Shown: positions 37,230 to 48,162 of the stretch, one piece after another
Numbering within the stretch: the stretch's first letter is position 1
Layout of the letters: each line of letters opens with the position of its first letter
NCBI RefSeq assembly: GCF_024508665.1
Contig: NZ_JANINP010000006.1
Coordinates: 124,001-188,000 of the forward strand
Origin: Sphingomonas sp.
GTDB lineage: Bacteria > Pseudomonadota > Alphaproteobacteria > Sphingomonadales > Sphingomonadaceae
Reading direction: 5' to 3'
DNA length: 64,000 nucleotides
The notes under the pieces: model-generated
What the model saw: the letters and a program-made list of their open reading frames with translations, nothing else
What the model was told of the DNA's origin: nothing
The model's database searches: none
Program-made: the position numbers and the translations under genes

Positions 37230-37303
37230 GGGAGTTGCCGCTTCGATAGACGAGGGTTCGCCTGTAAAAGGCGCGGGGCATCTCAGGCAACCAGGGTCTT
37301 TAC

Positions 37304-38095
37304 GTGGCGGACGCCAACAAACCACATATGATCGTCTTCGCCAACGAGAAGGGCGGGACCGGCAAGTCGACCACCGCGGTCCATGTCGCGATCGCGCTGC
37401 AATCGCGCGGCGCGCGCGTCGCGGCGTTCGACCTCGACCATCGCCAGCGCACCATGGCGCGCTATTTCGAGAATCGCGTCGCCACCGCTAAGCGCACCAG
37501 CCGCGAGCTGCCGACGCCCGTCTTCGCCGCGCATGACGGCGAGAGCCTGGAGTTCTTCGACGACACGTTGGGCCGGCTGTGCGACGACGCCGATTTCGTG
37601 GTGATCGACACGCCCGGACGCGACGACCGTTTCGGGCGGCTGGCGGCGAGCCGCGCCGACACCCTGGTCACGCCGATGAACGACAGCTTCGTCGATTTCG
37701 ACCTGATCGGGCAGGTCGATCCGGATACCTACAAGGTGACCCGGCCGAGCTTCTATGCCGAACTGATCTGGGACGCGCGCAAGGCTCGCGCCAAGGCCGA
37801 CGGCGTCGCGATCGACTGGGTCGTACTGCGCAACCGCCTTCAGCATATCGAGGCGCGCAACATGCGCCGCGTGTCCGAGGCGCTCGACCAGCTCGCCAAG
37901 CGGGTCGGGTTCCGCATCATCCCCGGCCTGGGCGAACGCGTGATCTATCGCGAATTGTTCCCCAAGGGGCTGACCATGATCGACAGCCGCGATTTCGGCG
38001 AAATGGGCCTGGCGCATGTCGCCGCGCGGCAGGAATTGCGCGAGATGATGGCGGCGCTCGCACTGCCCGAGCCGGTCATGCCGCTCTTCGCCTGA
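37304..38095 (+). CDS. mipZ: division-plane positioning ATPase MipZ
   Basis: 263 residues with a GTG start. ParA/MinD-type ATPase that binds ParB near the origin and inhibits FtsZ, placing the division site at midcell in alphaproteobacteria lacking Min. Deviant Walker A EKGGTGKSTTAVH near 15-27, then AAFDLDHRQRTMARYFENR, where DLDxRQ is specific to MipZ compared with ParA/Soj, and VIDTPGRDD. Sequence and length (about 265) fit Caulobacter MipZ. Two bases separate it from the J-domain gene, so they are co-transcribed. Confidence 0.93.
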   Translation: MADANKPHMIVFANEKGGTGKSTTAVHVAIALQSRGARVAAFDLDHRQRTMARYFENRVATAKRTSRELPTPVFAAHDGESLEFFDDTLGRLCDDADFVVIDTPGRDDRFGRLAASRADTLVTPMNDSFVDFDLIGQVDPDTYKVTRPSFYAELIWDARKARAKADGVAIDWVVLRNRLQHIEARNMRRVSEALDQLAKRVGFRIIPGLGERVIYRELFPKGLTMIDSRDFGEMGLAHVAARQELREMMAALALPEPVMPLFA

Positions 38096-38096
38096 C

Positions 38097-38378
38097 ATGG
38101 CCAAGCTCATCCTGGCATTGGCCGTGGCCTGGTTCGGCTGGTGGCTGTGGCAAGGGCCCAAGAAGGTCTGGACCGACGGTCGCCGCAAGCCGGAGCGCAG
38201 CGACGACGAGATTCGGGCGTTGGCCGTGCTGGGGCTCGACCTCGGCGCCAGCCGCGAGGACGTCCGCATCGCGCATCGCCGCCTGTTGCGCAACGTTCAT
38301 CCCGATCATGGCGGCACCGACGAACTCGCGCGGCGCGTCAACGAAGCGCGCGACGTGCTGCTGCGATCCAAGGATTGA
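38097..38378 (+). CDS. membrane-anchored J-domain protein
   Basis: 93 residues. One N-terminal transmembrane helix (about 3-20, LILALAVAWFGWWLW), a short basic linker, then a C-terminal J-domain (about 38-92) with RRLLRNVHPDHGGTDELARR containing the HPD that stimulates DnaK. The TIM14/DjlA-like layout suggests it recruits DnaK to the inner membrane. It lies tightly between mipZ and pgmG on the same strand; the partner is unknown. Confidence 0.88.
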   Translation: MAKLILALAVAWFGWWLWQGPKKVWTDGRRKPERSDDEIRALAVLGLDLGASREDVRIAHRRLLRNVHPDHGGTDELARRVNEARDVLLRSKD

Positions 38379-38431
38379 ACTTTTCCGCGCTCGGCGGATT
38401 GGGCGCGCATCACCCTCTGACCGGAGACTCC

Positions 38432-39814
38432 ATGACCCATCGTTTCGACCCAACGTCCTTGCGTGAATACGATATCCGCGGCGTCGTCGGCAAAACCCTG
38501 TCGACCGACGATGCCGGCGCGATCGGCCGCACCTTCGGCACGATCGTACGCCGCGCCGGCGGTACGCGCGTCGCGGTCGGGCGCGACGGCCGCACCTCGT
38601 CGCCGGCGATGGAAGCGGCCTTGGTCGACGGGCTGCTCGCCTCGGGCGTCAACGTGATCCGCACCGGCATGGGACCAACCCCGCAGCTTTACTGGGCGGA
38701 GGCCGAGCTGGAAGTCGATGGCGGCATCCAGATCACCGGCAGCCACAATCCGGCCGAATATAACGGCTTCAAGATGGTGCTGCAGCATCGCCCGTTCTTC
38801 GGCGAGGATATCCAGAATCTCGGCCGGATGGCGGCCGAAGGCGATTGGGAAGAAGGCCAGGGCGAGGTCGCCGATGCCGATATCGTCGACGATTATGTCG
38901 GCCGGCTGATGGCCGGCTATTCGGGCGGCGCGTACCGGATCGGCTGGGACGCGGGCAACGGCGCCGCCGGGCCGGTGATCGAAAAGCTGACCAAATTGCT
39001 GCCCGGCGAGCATCATCTGATCTTCACCGAGGTCGACGGCACTTTCCCCAATCATCATCCCGACCCGACCGAGGAAAAGAACCTGGCGCATCTCAAGGCG
39101 CTGGTGGCGGAGAAGGGACTCGATTTCGGCGTCGCGTTCGACGGCGACGGCGACCGGATCGGCGCGATCGACGGCAAGGGCCGTGTGATCTGGGGCGACC
39201 AGATCCTCTCGATCCTGGCCGAGCCGGTGCTGAAGGAAGTGCCCGGCGCGACGATCATCGCCGACGTCAAGGCGAGCCAGGCGCTGTACGACCGCATCGC
39301 CGAATTGGGCGGGCAGCCGCTGATGTGGAAGACCGGGCACAGCCTGATCAAGACCAAGATGAAGGAAACGCACGCGCCGCTCGCCGGCGAGATGTCGGGC
39401 CACATCTTCTTCGCGCACGATTTCTACGGCTTTGACGACGCGCAATATGCCGCCGTCCGCTTGATCCGCGCGGTGCACATGATCGGCAAGTCGATGACCG
39501 AGATCAAGGACGCGATGCCGGTGATGGTCAACACGCCCGAGATGCGCTTTCAGGTCGATGAGAGCCGCAAGTTCGCGGTGATCGACGAAGTGCTCGACCG
39601 GCTCGAGACCGAAGGGGCCGACGTCAACCGCACCGACGGCGCGCGAGTCACCACGCCCGACGGCTGGTGGCTGCTCCGCGCGTCGAACACCCAGGACGTG
39701 CTGGTGGCGCGCGCCGAGGCGAAGGACCAGGCGGCGCTCGACCGCCTGCTCGCGCAGATCGACGCGCAGCTGGCCGCAAGCGGGCTGGAGCGCGGGCCGC
39801 AAGCGGGGCATTGA
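38432..39814 (+). CDS. pgmG: phosphomannomutase/phosphoglucomutase
   Basis: 460 residues. Interconverts hexose 1- and 6-phosphates for nucleotide sugars and exopolysaccharide. Phosphoserine Ser104 in ITGSHNPAEYNG; metal loop DGDGDR (VAFDGDGDRIGAID); sugar loop GEMSGHIFF; phosphate loop RASNTQDVLVARAEA. Length and motifs fit PgmG of gellan-producing Sphingomonas. The start is ATG 38432 with CCGGAG upstream; a long open extension from 38141 overlaps the J-domain gene and is not real. Confidence 0.93.
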   Translation: MTHRFDPTSLREYDIRGVVGKTLSTDDAGAIGRTFGTIVRRAGGTRVAVGRDGRTSSPAMEAALVDGLLASGVNVIRTGMGPTPQLYWAEAELEVDGGIQITGSHNPAEYNGFKMVLQHRPFFGEDIQNLGRMAAEGDWEEGQGEVADADIVDDYVGRLMAGYSGGAYRIGWDAGNGAAGPVIEKLTKLLPGEHHLIFTEVDGTFPNHHPDPTEEKNLAHLKALVAEKGLDFGVAFDGDGDRIGAIDGKGRVIWGDQILSILAEPVLKEVPGATIIADVKASQALYDRIAELGGQPLMWKTGHSLIKTKMKETHAPLAGEMSGHIFFAHDFYGFDDAQYAAVRLIRAVHMIGKSMTEIKDAMPVMVNTPEMRFQVDESRKFAVIDEVLDRLETEGADVNRTDGARVTTPDGWWLLRASNTQDVLVARAEAKDQAALDRLLAQIDAQLAASGLERGPQAGH

Positions 39815-39842
39815 CCAGGCCGCTCGACGACAAACCCTAATT

Positions 39843-39933
39843 CGTCACCCCGGCCTCGTGCCGGGGTCCACTCTTCCACAACCGAAATGAGGCGTTGTTG
39901 CGCGGTGGATGCCGGCACAAGGCCGGCATGACG
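39843..39933. repeat. palindromic interspersed repeat A5
   Basis: ACCCCGG-type arm (TCACCCCGGCCTCGTGCCGG) and ATGCCGG-type arm (GATGCCGGCACAAGGCCGGC). Between pgmG and the exonuclease gene, which run in the same direction, so it is not restricted to convergent gaps. Confidence 0.9.
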
Positions 39934-40018
39934 GGGAAAGTTCGGCGACGGCACCCGATCGCCACGACAGTATCGGCCCGGAGTCGCTTTTCGGCGCCGA
40001 AACGCCCACATATAGGCA

Positions 40019-40774
40019 ATGGCATCCCCCTCGATCATCCGTGTCATCGACCTCGAAACCACCGGCAATGCGCCGCCGCAGCATGGCGTGTTGGAAGTGG
40101 GCTGGCAGGATGTCGCGCTCGGCGCCGACGGACGCTGGGAACTCTATGGCGAGGGCGGCAGCCGGATGGTCAATCCGGGCCGCCCGATTCCGCCGATCAC
40201 CCAGGCGATCCATCACATCCTCGACGAGCAGGTCGCCGATGCGCCCTATTGGATCGACGTCGCCCGCCCGGTGCTCGATCCCTATCCGCGCCGCCTCGCG
40301 CTCGCCGCGCATCGCGCCGACTTCGAGGAGCAATTCTGCACGCCGGCGCTGACCCATGGCGCCGACTGGATCTGCACGTGGAAATGCGCGCTGCGATTGT
40401 GGCCAGACAGCCCAAGCTTCTCCAATCAGGTGTTGCGCTATTGGCGCAAGCCCGAGGGGCTGGTGCATGAGCGCGGACTGCCTGCGCACCGCGCCTTTCC
40501 CGATGCCTATGTCACCGCCCACCACCTGCGCGACATGCTCAACGAAGCCTCGGTCGCGCAGCTGATCGAATGGTCCAAGCTGCCCGGACTGCTGCCGCGG
40601 GTCCGCTTTGGTCCCGATCGCGGCAAGGAATGGAGCGAGATCGCCGAGGACAGCCTGGCCGGACTCCTGACCGACCGCGACCCCGACGTGCGCTTCACCG
40701 CCGAGACCGAACTCGCCCGGCGGCGCGGCGGCGGCGCAGTGGGACGCGCCAACCTGCAAGGCTTGCTGCTGTAA
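40019..40774 (+). CDS. DEDDh 3'-5' exonuclease (ExoX-like)
   Basis: 251 residues. Exo motifs in order: IRVIDLETTGN (Exo I, Asp and Glu), AHRADFEEQF (Exo II), and the HRAFPDAYVTAHH region (Exo III; H and D spaced as in DEDDh). This fits the DnaQ-like exonuclease X/oligoribonuclease superfamily, acting on single-stranded DNA or on RNA ends; the target is not known. The C-terminal 60 residues are extra. Single gene between repeats A5 and D1. Confidence 0.83.
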   Translation: MASPSIIRVIDLETTGNAPPQHGVLEVGWQDVALGADGRWELYGEGGSRMVNPGRPIPPITQAIHHILDEQVADAPYWIDVARPVLDPYPRRLALAAHRADFEEQFCTPALTHGADWICTWKCALRLWPDSPSFSNQVLRYWRKPEGLVHERGLPAHRAFPDAYVTAHHLRDMLNEASVAQLIEWSKLPGLLPRVRFGPDRGKEWSEIAEDSLAGLLTDRDPDVRFTAETELARRRGGGAVGRANLQGLLL

Positions 40775-40798
40775 CGTCCATCGATCGGGCAGCCTGTC

Positions 40799-40929
40799 TA
40801 ATCCTCCCCCGCCAGGGGAAGGTGGCAGCCGCAGGCTGACGGAGGGGGCGGACAGCCTCCAACTGCCGTTGTGCGTCCTCCCCTTCCGACGCGCTTCGCG
40901 CGCCACCTCCCCCTGGCGGGGGAGGATTA
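40799..40929. repeat. palindromic interspersed repeat D1
   Basis: Ends TAATCCTCCCCCGCCAGGGG and CCCCTGGCGGGGGAGGATTA; inner ACGGAGGGGGCGGAC. It lies between the convergent exonuclease and glmM genes. Copy D2 at 50256-50386 is very similar. Confidence 0.9.
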
Positions 40930-40991
40930 AGGGGGATGTCGTTACGCCCTGCGAGAAGGTTTTCGCCTACGGGAGGATGACGTTTGGACGA

Positions 40992-42332
40992 TTACCCCGC
41001 CGCGGTCTTTACTGCGTCGCAGATGCGGTCGACCACCGCCTCGACCTGAGCGGAATCCTCGCCTTCGGCCATTACCCGGATCACCGGCTCGGTGCCCGAC
41101 GGGCGGATGATCAGCCGGCCCTTGCCTTCGAGTTCGCCCTCGGCATCGGCGATCACGGCCTTGACGCCGACATCGTCGAGCGGCTTGCCGCCCTTGAACC
41201 GCACATTCTTGAGCAATTGCGGCAGCGGGTCGAAACGGTGGAGCAATTCGCTCGCCGGAATCCCCGAGCGGACCAGCTCAGCAAGGATCTGCAACGCGGC
41301 GACCAGCCCGTCGCCGGTTGTGGCGTAATCCGACAGGATGATGTGGCCCGATTGCTCGCCGCCGACATTATAGCCCTGGCCGCGCATCGCCTCGAGCACA
41401 TAGCGGTCGCCGACCTTGGTCCGGATCAGCTTGATCCCTTGTGCGCCGAGATGGCGTTCGAGCCCCAGGTTCGACATCACCGTCGCGACCAGCCCGCCAT
41501 TCCTCAAATTGCCCGCGCGCGCCCAGCCGGTCGCGATGACCGCCATCAACTGGTCGCCGTCGATCACCCGCCCGGTCTCGTCGACCACGATCAGCCGGTC
41601 GGCATCCCCGTCGAGCGCGATGCCGATATGCGCACCCGACGCGACCACGGTCTCGCACAAAGTCTGCGGCGCGGTCGATCCGACCTGGTCGTTGATGTTC
41701 TTGCCGTTGGGCGTGACGCCGATCGCGATGACCTCGGCCCCCAATTCCCACAAGGCGGAGGGCGCGACCTGATAGGCGGCGCCATTGGCGCAATCGACCA
41801 CGACCTTGAGCCCGTCGAGCGTCAGATCGTCGGGGAAGGTCGCCTTGGCGAAATGGATGTAGCGGCCGCGCGCATCCTCGACCCGGCGTGCGCGGCCGAT
41901 ATCGGGCGCGTCGGCGAGCCTGACCTCACCGTCGATCAACGCCTCGATCGCCATTTCGTCGGCGTCGGACAATTTGTAGCCGTCCGGCCCGAACAATTTG
42001 ATGCCGTTATCGGCGTAGGGGTTGTGGCTGGCCGAGATCATCACGCCGAGATCGGCGCGCATCGACTTGGTCAGCATGCCGATCGCCGGGGTCGGCAGCG
42101 GTCCGAACAGCGTCACGTCCATGCCGACGCTGGTGAACCCCGCGACCAGGGCGTTTTCGAGCATATAGCCCGACAGTCGCGTGTCCTTGCCGATCACCAC
42201 GCGATGCTTGTGATCGCCGCGAACGAAGTGCGCGCCGGCCGCCATACCGACCTTCATCGCCATCTCCGCCGTCATCGGCTGCACGTTGGTGAGGCCGCGA
42301 ATTCCGTCCGTGCCGAAATATTTTCTTGCCAT
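40992..42332 (-). CDS. glmM: phosphoglucosamine mutase
   Basis: 446 residues. Converts glucosamine-6-phosphate to glucosamine-1-phosphate for UDP-GlcNAc (cell wall). Phosphoserine Ser102 in [12 protein letters not shown]; metal loop DGDADR; sugar loop GEQSGHI; terminal phosphate loop [16 protein letters not shown]-terminus [13 protein letters not shown] is canonical. Divergent from the DAACS symporter (72 bp). Confidence 0.98.
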   Translation of the reverse strand: MARKYFGTDGIRGLTNVQPMTAEMAMKVGMAAGAHFVRGDHKHRVVIGKDTRLSGYMLENALVAGFTSVGMDVTLFGPLPTPAIGMLTKSMRADLGVMISASHNPYADNGIKLFGPDGYKLSDADEMAIEALIDGEVRLADAPDIGRARRVEDARGRYIHFAKATFPDDLTLDGLKVVVDCANGAAYQVAPSALWELGAEVIAIGVTPNGKNINDQVGSTAPQTLCETVVASGAHIGIALDGDADRLIVVDETGRVIDGDQLMAVIATGWARAGNLRNGGLVATVMSNLGLERHLGAQGIKLIRTKVGDRYVLEAMRGQGYNVGGEQSGHIILSDYATTGDGLVAALQILAELVRSGIPASELLHRFDPLPQLLKNVRFKGGKPLDDVGVKAVIADAEGELEGKGRLIIRPSGTEPVIRVMAEGEDSAQVEAVVDRICDAVKTAAG

Positions 42333-42404
42333 TCTGACCGTTTCCGTCCGCTATCCCGCGCTCTTGGCCGGGCGTGATAGCGCGGCAATCGGAGAAGGGC
42401 GAGC

Positions 42405-43678
42405 ATGTCGCAAGCATTGAGGATTCTGATCGCGCTGGTCGGCGGGTTGGTGCTGGGTATCGCGCTCGCCAATTGGGCGCCGGTTCCGGGCGCAACGATG
42501 CTCTATATCACCAAGCTGATCGGCGGGGCCTGGCTCCATGGCCTGCAGATGGTGATCGTCCCGCTGGTCGTCGCCTTGCTGGTGATCGGCATCGCCGCGT
42601 CGGCGGAAGCCGCCCGCGCCGGACGGATCGCCGGACGCGCGCTGCTCTTCTTCGTCGTCATCCTGTGGATCAACACGATCATGTCGGCGGTGATCACGCC
42701 GCTGTTGCTGCGCCTGTTCCCGCTCCGTGCCGAATGGGCCGAGGCGCTGAAGGCATCGCTGTCGAGCGCCAAGACCGCCGGCCAGGTACCGACCTTGGCC
42801 GACTTCTTCGACAAGATCGTGCCGACCAACATCATCGACGCCGCGGCGACCGATGCCTTCCTGCCGCTGACCGTGTTCGCGATGGTGTTCGCCTTTGCCA
42901 TCACCCGGCTCGAGCCCGACCGCCGCAAGCTGATGGTCGATTTCTTCCAGGCGATCGCCGATGCGATGATCGTCGTGATCGGCTGGGTGCTGGTGCTCGC
43001 CCCGCTCGGCGTGTTCTGCCTGGCGTTCGGAGTTGGCATGCAGACGGGCGCGGCCGCGTTCGGCGCGCTGGCGCACTATATCCTGACGGTCTCGACCCTG
43101 GGCATCCTGGTCCTGTTGTCCGCCTATCCGATCGCCGCGGTCGGATCGCGGGTGAGCATCGGCCGCTTCGCGCGCGCGGTGCTGCCGAGCCAGATCGTCG
43201 CGATCAGCACCTCGTCCTCGCTCGCCTCTTTGCCGACCATGCTCAGGTCGAGCGAGGAGATCGGCGCCCCGGCGCGGGTGTCGGGCATCGTCCTTCCGAT
43301 CGCGGTCGCGGTGTTCCGCGCCACCAGCCCGGCGATGAACCTGGCGGTGGCCCTCTATGTCGCGCATCTGACCGGAACGCCGATCGGCCCCGGCCAGCTC
43401 GCCGCCGGCGTGGTCACCGCGGCGATCACGACGATGGGGTCGGTGTCGTTGCCCGGCACGATCAGCTTCTTCGCGTCGGTCGCGCCGGTATCGGTGGCGA
43501 TGGGCGTGCCGCTCGAGGCATTGGGGCTGCTGGTCGCGGTCGAGACTATCCCCGACTTGTTCCGAACGCTCGGCAACGTGACGATGGATGTCGCGGTCAC
43601 CGGGACGATCGCGGCGCGGAGCGGGATCACCACTGACACCGAAAGCGAAACCGACCGCATGATCGAGGAGATCCCGGC

Positions 43679-43682
<4 letters not shown>
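42405..43682 (+). CDS. dicarboxylate/amino acid:cation symporter
   Basis: 425 residues, DAACS (DctA/GltP) family with eight membrane helices and two hairpins. Serine-rich hairpin ISTSSSLASLPTMLRS, the PLTVFAMVFAFAITRL helix 4 area and the substrate-binding helix-8 area are present. The NMDGT motif of classical members is replaced near VAVFRATSPAMNLAVALYVAH. Usual substrates are C4-dicarboxylates or Glu/Asp; the altered motif leaves this open. Overlaps the aldo/keto reductase by 4 bp. Confidence 0.9.
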
Positions 43683-44680
<998 letters not shown>

Positions 44681-44700
44681 GCTGAATCTTGGCGGGATCT

Positions 44701-44832
44701 CCCTCTCCCCGTGTGGGAGAGGGAGGGGGCGCCGAAGGCGCGGAAGGGTGAGGGGGACTCACAGCTTTCGCCGATTCCCCCCTCATCCTTCCGGCACTGC
44801 GCGCCTCCCTCCTTCTCCCACAGGGGGAGAAG
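44701..44832. repeat. palindromic interspersed repeat C3
   Basis: Ends CCCTCTCCCCGTGTGGGAGA and CCTTCTCCCACAGGGGGAGA; inner GGAAGGGTGAGGGGG / CCCCCTCATCCTTCC. Between the convergent AKR and NnrU-like genes. Confidence 0.86.
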
Positions 44833-44843
44833 GAATCAGCCCC

Positions 44844-45542
44844 CTAACCGCCGATCCACCGCCAGATGCCGGCAGGCACCCCAGCGAGCGGCAGATGGGC
44901 CCAGGTCGCGGCCAGCCACAGCACGATCCCGCCGACCGCTGGCACGACGCCGGCGGGCGTGAACTTGACCCGTCCGCCGAGAATCGCGCCGAGCGGCCAA
45001 TAGCTGGTCTGCTGTTCCCATGCCCGCCACGTCTCGGGCTGGAGTTTTTCCTTCTTCCTGTCCTGCAGCGCGGCACCGACCAAAGCGAGGAGGATGATCG
45101 TCTTGGCCAGCACGATATTGGCGGGCGTCGGCATTACCAGGATGTGCGCCACGCCCCAAAGCGCGAAGCTCCACATCATCGGGTGCCGGGTCACGCTGAA
45201 CACGCCGCACGGTTCGGGCGGCACGCCCGGCGCTCGCGGCGGCCCGGGGAGTGCCGGGTTGCCACGCAGCGACCCCACGAACAGGACGCTCGCCGGCAGC
45301 ATGATCAGCGTGCCGACGATCCACAATCCGTCGCCCACCGCCCAGAGCGGCGTTTCCGCCGGCACCGCGCGAAACGCCAAGGCAAGCCAGCCGAACGTCG
45401 CCAGTGCGACCAGCGAATAGATGCCCTGGAACGGCATCTCGCCGACCGCGCGGACGATCGGGGCACGCAATGGATGCGACAGCAGAAAGTGTGATCCGAC
45501 GAATGCGACCGCGGCAGTTATTTCCCAGGATAACGGACTCAT
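44844..45542 (-). CDS. NnrU-family membrane protein
   Basis: 232 residues with six or seven transmembrane helices. GVFSVTRHPMMWSFALWGVAH is the NnrU/isoprenylcysteine-methyltransferase-like signature (RHPxxW), here quoted in part; FVGSHFLLSHPLRAP at the N-terminus is also typical. NnrU was found beside nitrate/nitrite genes, but its role remains unknown, and no denitrification gene is here. It starts 41 bp after the peptide transporter stop and may share its transcript. Confidence 0.86.
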   Translation of the reverse strand: MSPLSWEITAAVAFVGSHFLLSHPLRAPIVRAVGEMPFQGIYSLVALATFGWLALAFRAVPAETPLWAVGDGLWIVGTLIMLPASVLFVGSLRGNPALPGPPRAPGVPPEPCGVFSVTRHPMMWSFALWGVAHILVMPTPANIVLAKTIILLALVGAALQDRKKEKLQPETWRAWEQQTSYWPLGAILGGRVKFTPAGVVPAVGGIVLWLAATWAHLPLAGVPAGIWRWIGG

Positions 45543-45583
45543 GGACCCTCTCCCCCGAACCCTTCGAGGGAGAGGCTAGAACA

Positions 45584-47395
45584 TCACTGGACGCCGTGCA
45601 TCCACTTCTTGAGCGGCCAGGACAGCAACAGCAGCAATACGCCGAGGCCGATCGCGACGAGCGCGATCACCGTGAAGGTGTGGGTATAGGTATCCAGGCT
45701 GACCTTTAGGTTGGTCGCCTGCCCGCCCACCGTCTCGACGCTGGCAAATTGCGCGACCAGGCCGGCGACATATTGCGCGACGGAGATCGACAGGAACCAC
45801 ACGCCCATCATCAACCCGACGACCCGCGCGATGGAGAGCTTGGTGATCATCGACAGGCCCACCGGCGAGATGCACAATTCGGCGATCGAGTGGATCACGT
45901 AGAGCCCGGCGAGCCACCACAAACCTACCTTGAAGCTGCTGTCGGCGAAGGTCGATCCCCAGACCAGGAACAGGAAGCCGGCCCCCACGCCCATCAGCGC
46001 GGCGGCGAACTTGATCGGGATCGACGGCTCCCAGCCGCGGCGCGCGAGCCAGCCCCAGAAAGCGCTCAGCACCGGCGCCAGCAGCACGATCGAGATCGGG
46101 TTGAAATTCTGCGTCTGTGGCGCCGACATCACCCAGTCGCCGATGATCGTGCGATCGGTATTGCGATCGGCGAACAGGGTCAGGCTCGACCCCGCCTGCT
46201 CGAACAAGGTCCAGAACACGACGTTGAACACGATCAGCACCATCGCGGCGAGCATCATCTGGCCTTCCACCTTGCTGCCCTTGATGAATGACCAGATCAG
46301 GATGCCCGGCACCGAGAGGATGAACGTCCCGAACAGCAATTTCCCCGTCAGCGGAAGTGACGCGAGATAGCCGATGAAGCCCGATCCTTCCGGCGGCTTT
46401 TCCGCCTGCATCAGATTGACGAAGAGGAAATAGATCACCGGCACGGCCAGGATCGCCAGCGCATAGATCAGCATCGCGCGATCGGGCCCGGTCCTGGCGG
46501 GCGGGTTGCCATAAGGGTCGAGCCGGCCGCCGTGATAGCTGATCATGAAGAACGAGATCACCATCGCCACGCCGGCGAGGCCGAGCCCGAGCGGCCAGCC
46601 GAAACTGTCGGCGAAGAACGCGCAGAGGAACTGGCCGAGGATCGAGCCGGTGTTGATCCCCATATAGAAGATCGTGAAGCCGGCATCGCGGCGGCGGTCG
46701 CCTTGCTCGTAGAGCTCGCCGACCATGGTCGAGATATTGGGCTTGAAGAAGCCGTTGCCGACCGAGACCAAGGACAGCGCCATCAACAGGATCATGGTCA
46801 GGAGCGGGCTGCGCTCGGCTTCCTCGACGAAGCTACCCTTGGCGAGACGGCGGACTTCCTTGCCGTCCGCGCCGAGCAGCGACATGCTGCCGTCCTCATT
46901 GCCGCGCATCGCGAGCTTCTTGCCGTTATCGACCAGATAACGCGCCTCGGCCGGATCGCTGGTCGGTGCGTCGCGGAAGTGATCGACGACCACTTCATAC
47001 TTCTTGCCGTCGATCACCTGATAGGGCTTGGCCGGCTGGCCACCGAAAGCGAGGGTGAAATAGCCGATCGCCATCATCAGCGCGCCGAAGCGTACCGCGC
47101 GTTTCGAGCCGAGATATTGGTCGGCGAGCAGGCCGCCGACCAGCGGGGTCAGATAGACCAACGCGGTATAGCCGCCGTACAGGCCGGTAGAAGCACGGTC
47201 GCCGAGAATGAAATGCTTGGTGAGGTAGAGCGTGAGCAGCGCCCGCATGCCGTAAAAGCCGAACCGCTCCCACATCTCGGTGCCGAACAGCCAGAAGAGG
47301 GGCTTGGGATGGCCGAACCACGTCCCCTCTGCCGCGGGGTTGGTGTGGGTAATGTCCGGCTCGCGCGGATTGTCCGCGGTCGGGGTGTCCACCAT
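45584..47395 (-). CDS. proton-dependent oligopeptide (POT/PTR) transporter
   Basis: 603 residues from MVDTPTADNPREPD (47395, GGGAG upstream), longer than the roughly 500-residue E. coli DtpA because of a hydrophilic insert at about 145-210 (VIDGKKYEVVVDHFRDAP to LGADGKEVRRL). Motifs: ETMWERFGFYGMRALL-like EMWERFGFYGMRALLTLYL (ExxERFxYY region, here FYG), GGLLADQYLGSKRAV, and GFFKPNISTMVGELYE. Imports di- and tripeptides with protons. Such long POT proteins are usual in sphingomonads. Confidence 0.93.
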   Translation of the reverse strand: MVDTPTADNPREPDITHTNPAAEGTWFGHPKPLFWLFGTEMWERFGFYGMRALLTLYLTKHFILGDRASTGLYGGYTALVYLTPLVGGLLADQYLGSKRAVRFGALMMAIGYFTLAFGGQPAKPYQVIDGKKYEVVVDHFRDAPTSDPAEARYLVDNGKKLAMRGNEDGSMSLLGADGKEVRRLAKGSFVEEAERSPLLTMILLMALSLVSVGNGFFKPNISTMVGELYEQGDRRRDAGFTIFYMGINTGSILGQFLCAFFADSFGWPLGLGLAGVAMVISFFMISYHGGRLDPYGNPPARTGPDRAMLIYALAILAVPVIYFLFVNLMQAEKPPEGSGFIGYLASLPLTGKLLFGTFILSVPGILIWSFIKGSKVEGQMMLAAMVLIVFNVVFWTLFEQAGSSLTLFADRNTDRTIIGDWVMSAPQTQNFNPISIVLLAPVLSAFWGWLARRGWEPSIPIKFAAALMGVGAGFLFLVWGSTFADSSFKVGLWWLAGLYVIHSIAELCISPVGLSMITKLSIARVVGLMMGVWFLSISVAQYVAGLVAQFASVETVGGQATNLKVSLDTYTHTFTVIALVAIGLGVLLLLLSWPLKKWMHGVQ

Positions 47396-47535
47396 GCATT
47401 CGCTCCCTGAAGTCTTGCTTCCGCCGTCTGAGTACGCGGCGGATGGATGAGCGGAGACTAGCGGCAAAGCGGGGGGAGTAAATATACCGGGGATAGCCGC
47501 CGGCCGCCGTTGCCGGTGCGCGCACGCGCTCCTAG

Positions 47536-48123
47536 ATGGCGGCCATGTTCAACGACCTTTCCACTCCGCTGTCGCTGCTGTCGACCCGCCGGTCGGGCAA
47601 GCCGCGCGATCTCGTCGCGCCGGGGCCCGATGATGCCCAGCTGCAGCAGATCCTGGAGATCGCGGCGCGCACGCCCGACCATGGCAAGCTCGCACCGTGG
47701 CGGTTCGTGATCGTTCCCGCCGACAAGCGCGCGGCGCTGGCGGAGACGATCACCACTGCCTATCGCGCCGAGCGGCCGCAGGCGGCGCGGCTGGAGATCG
47801 AGGCGCTCGAGCAATTCGCGACCCAGGCGCCGACTTTGGTGGTGGTGCTGTCGTCGCCCAAGGTCGAAAGCCATATTCCTTTATGGGAGCAGCAATTGTC
47901 GGCGGGCGCGGCGTGCATGAACCTGCTTCACGCCGCGCATGCTCTGGGCTTCGCCGGCGGCTGGCTGACCGGCTGGGCGGCCTATTCGGACGCGGTCCGC
48001 GATGCGTTCGGCGCGGAACCCGAACGGATCGCCGGGTATATCTTCCTGGGAACGCCGGCAAAGCAACTAGAAGAAAGGCCGCGACCCGATCCGCAAAAGA
48101 TTATTTCAACGTGGCAAGGGTAA
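47536..48123 (+). CDS. nitroreductase family protein
   Basis: 195 residues. FMN-dependent: LLSTRRSGKPRDLVAPGPDD and ARTPDHGKLAPWRFVIV at the N-terminus resemble E. coli YdjA, the small single-domain nitroreductase; AGAACMNLLHAAHALGFAGGW is the second FMN site. It works as a dimer on an unknown quinone or nitro substrate. Divergent from the peptide transporter. Forty bases separate its stop from the GntR gene. Confidence 0.91.
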   Translation: MAAMFNDLSTPLSLLSTRRSGKPRDLVAPGPDDAQLQQILEIAARTPDHGKLAPWRFVIVPADKRAALAETITTAYRAERPQAARLEIEALEQFATQAPTLVVVLSSPKVESHIPLWEQQLSAGAACMNLLHAAHALGFAGGWLTGWAAYSDAVRDAFGAEPERIAGYIFLGTPAKQLEERPRPDPQKIISTWQG

Positions 48124-48154
48124 TTGACTGGACTCTTTTGGCCGTTGCTGTATT
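48124..48154 (+). promoter_or_regulatory. candidate promoter of gntR, possibly leaderless
   Basis: TTGACT (48124-48129) and TGTATT (48149-48154), spacing 19, rather long. The -10 ends 8 bp before the ATG, so the transcript would begin at or next to the start codon. No ribosome site is visible before the gene, which agrees. Confidence 0.4.
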
Positions 48155-48162
48155 AGTGCACC

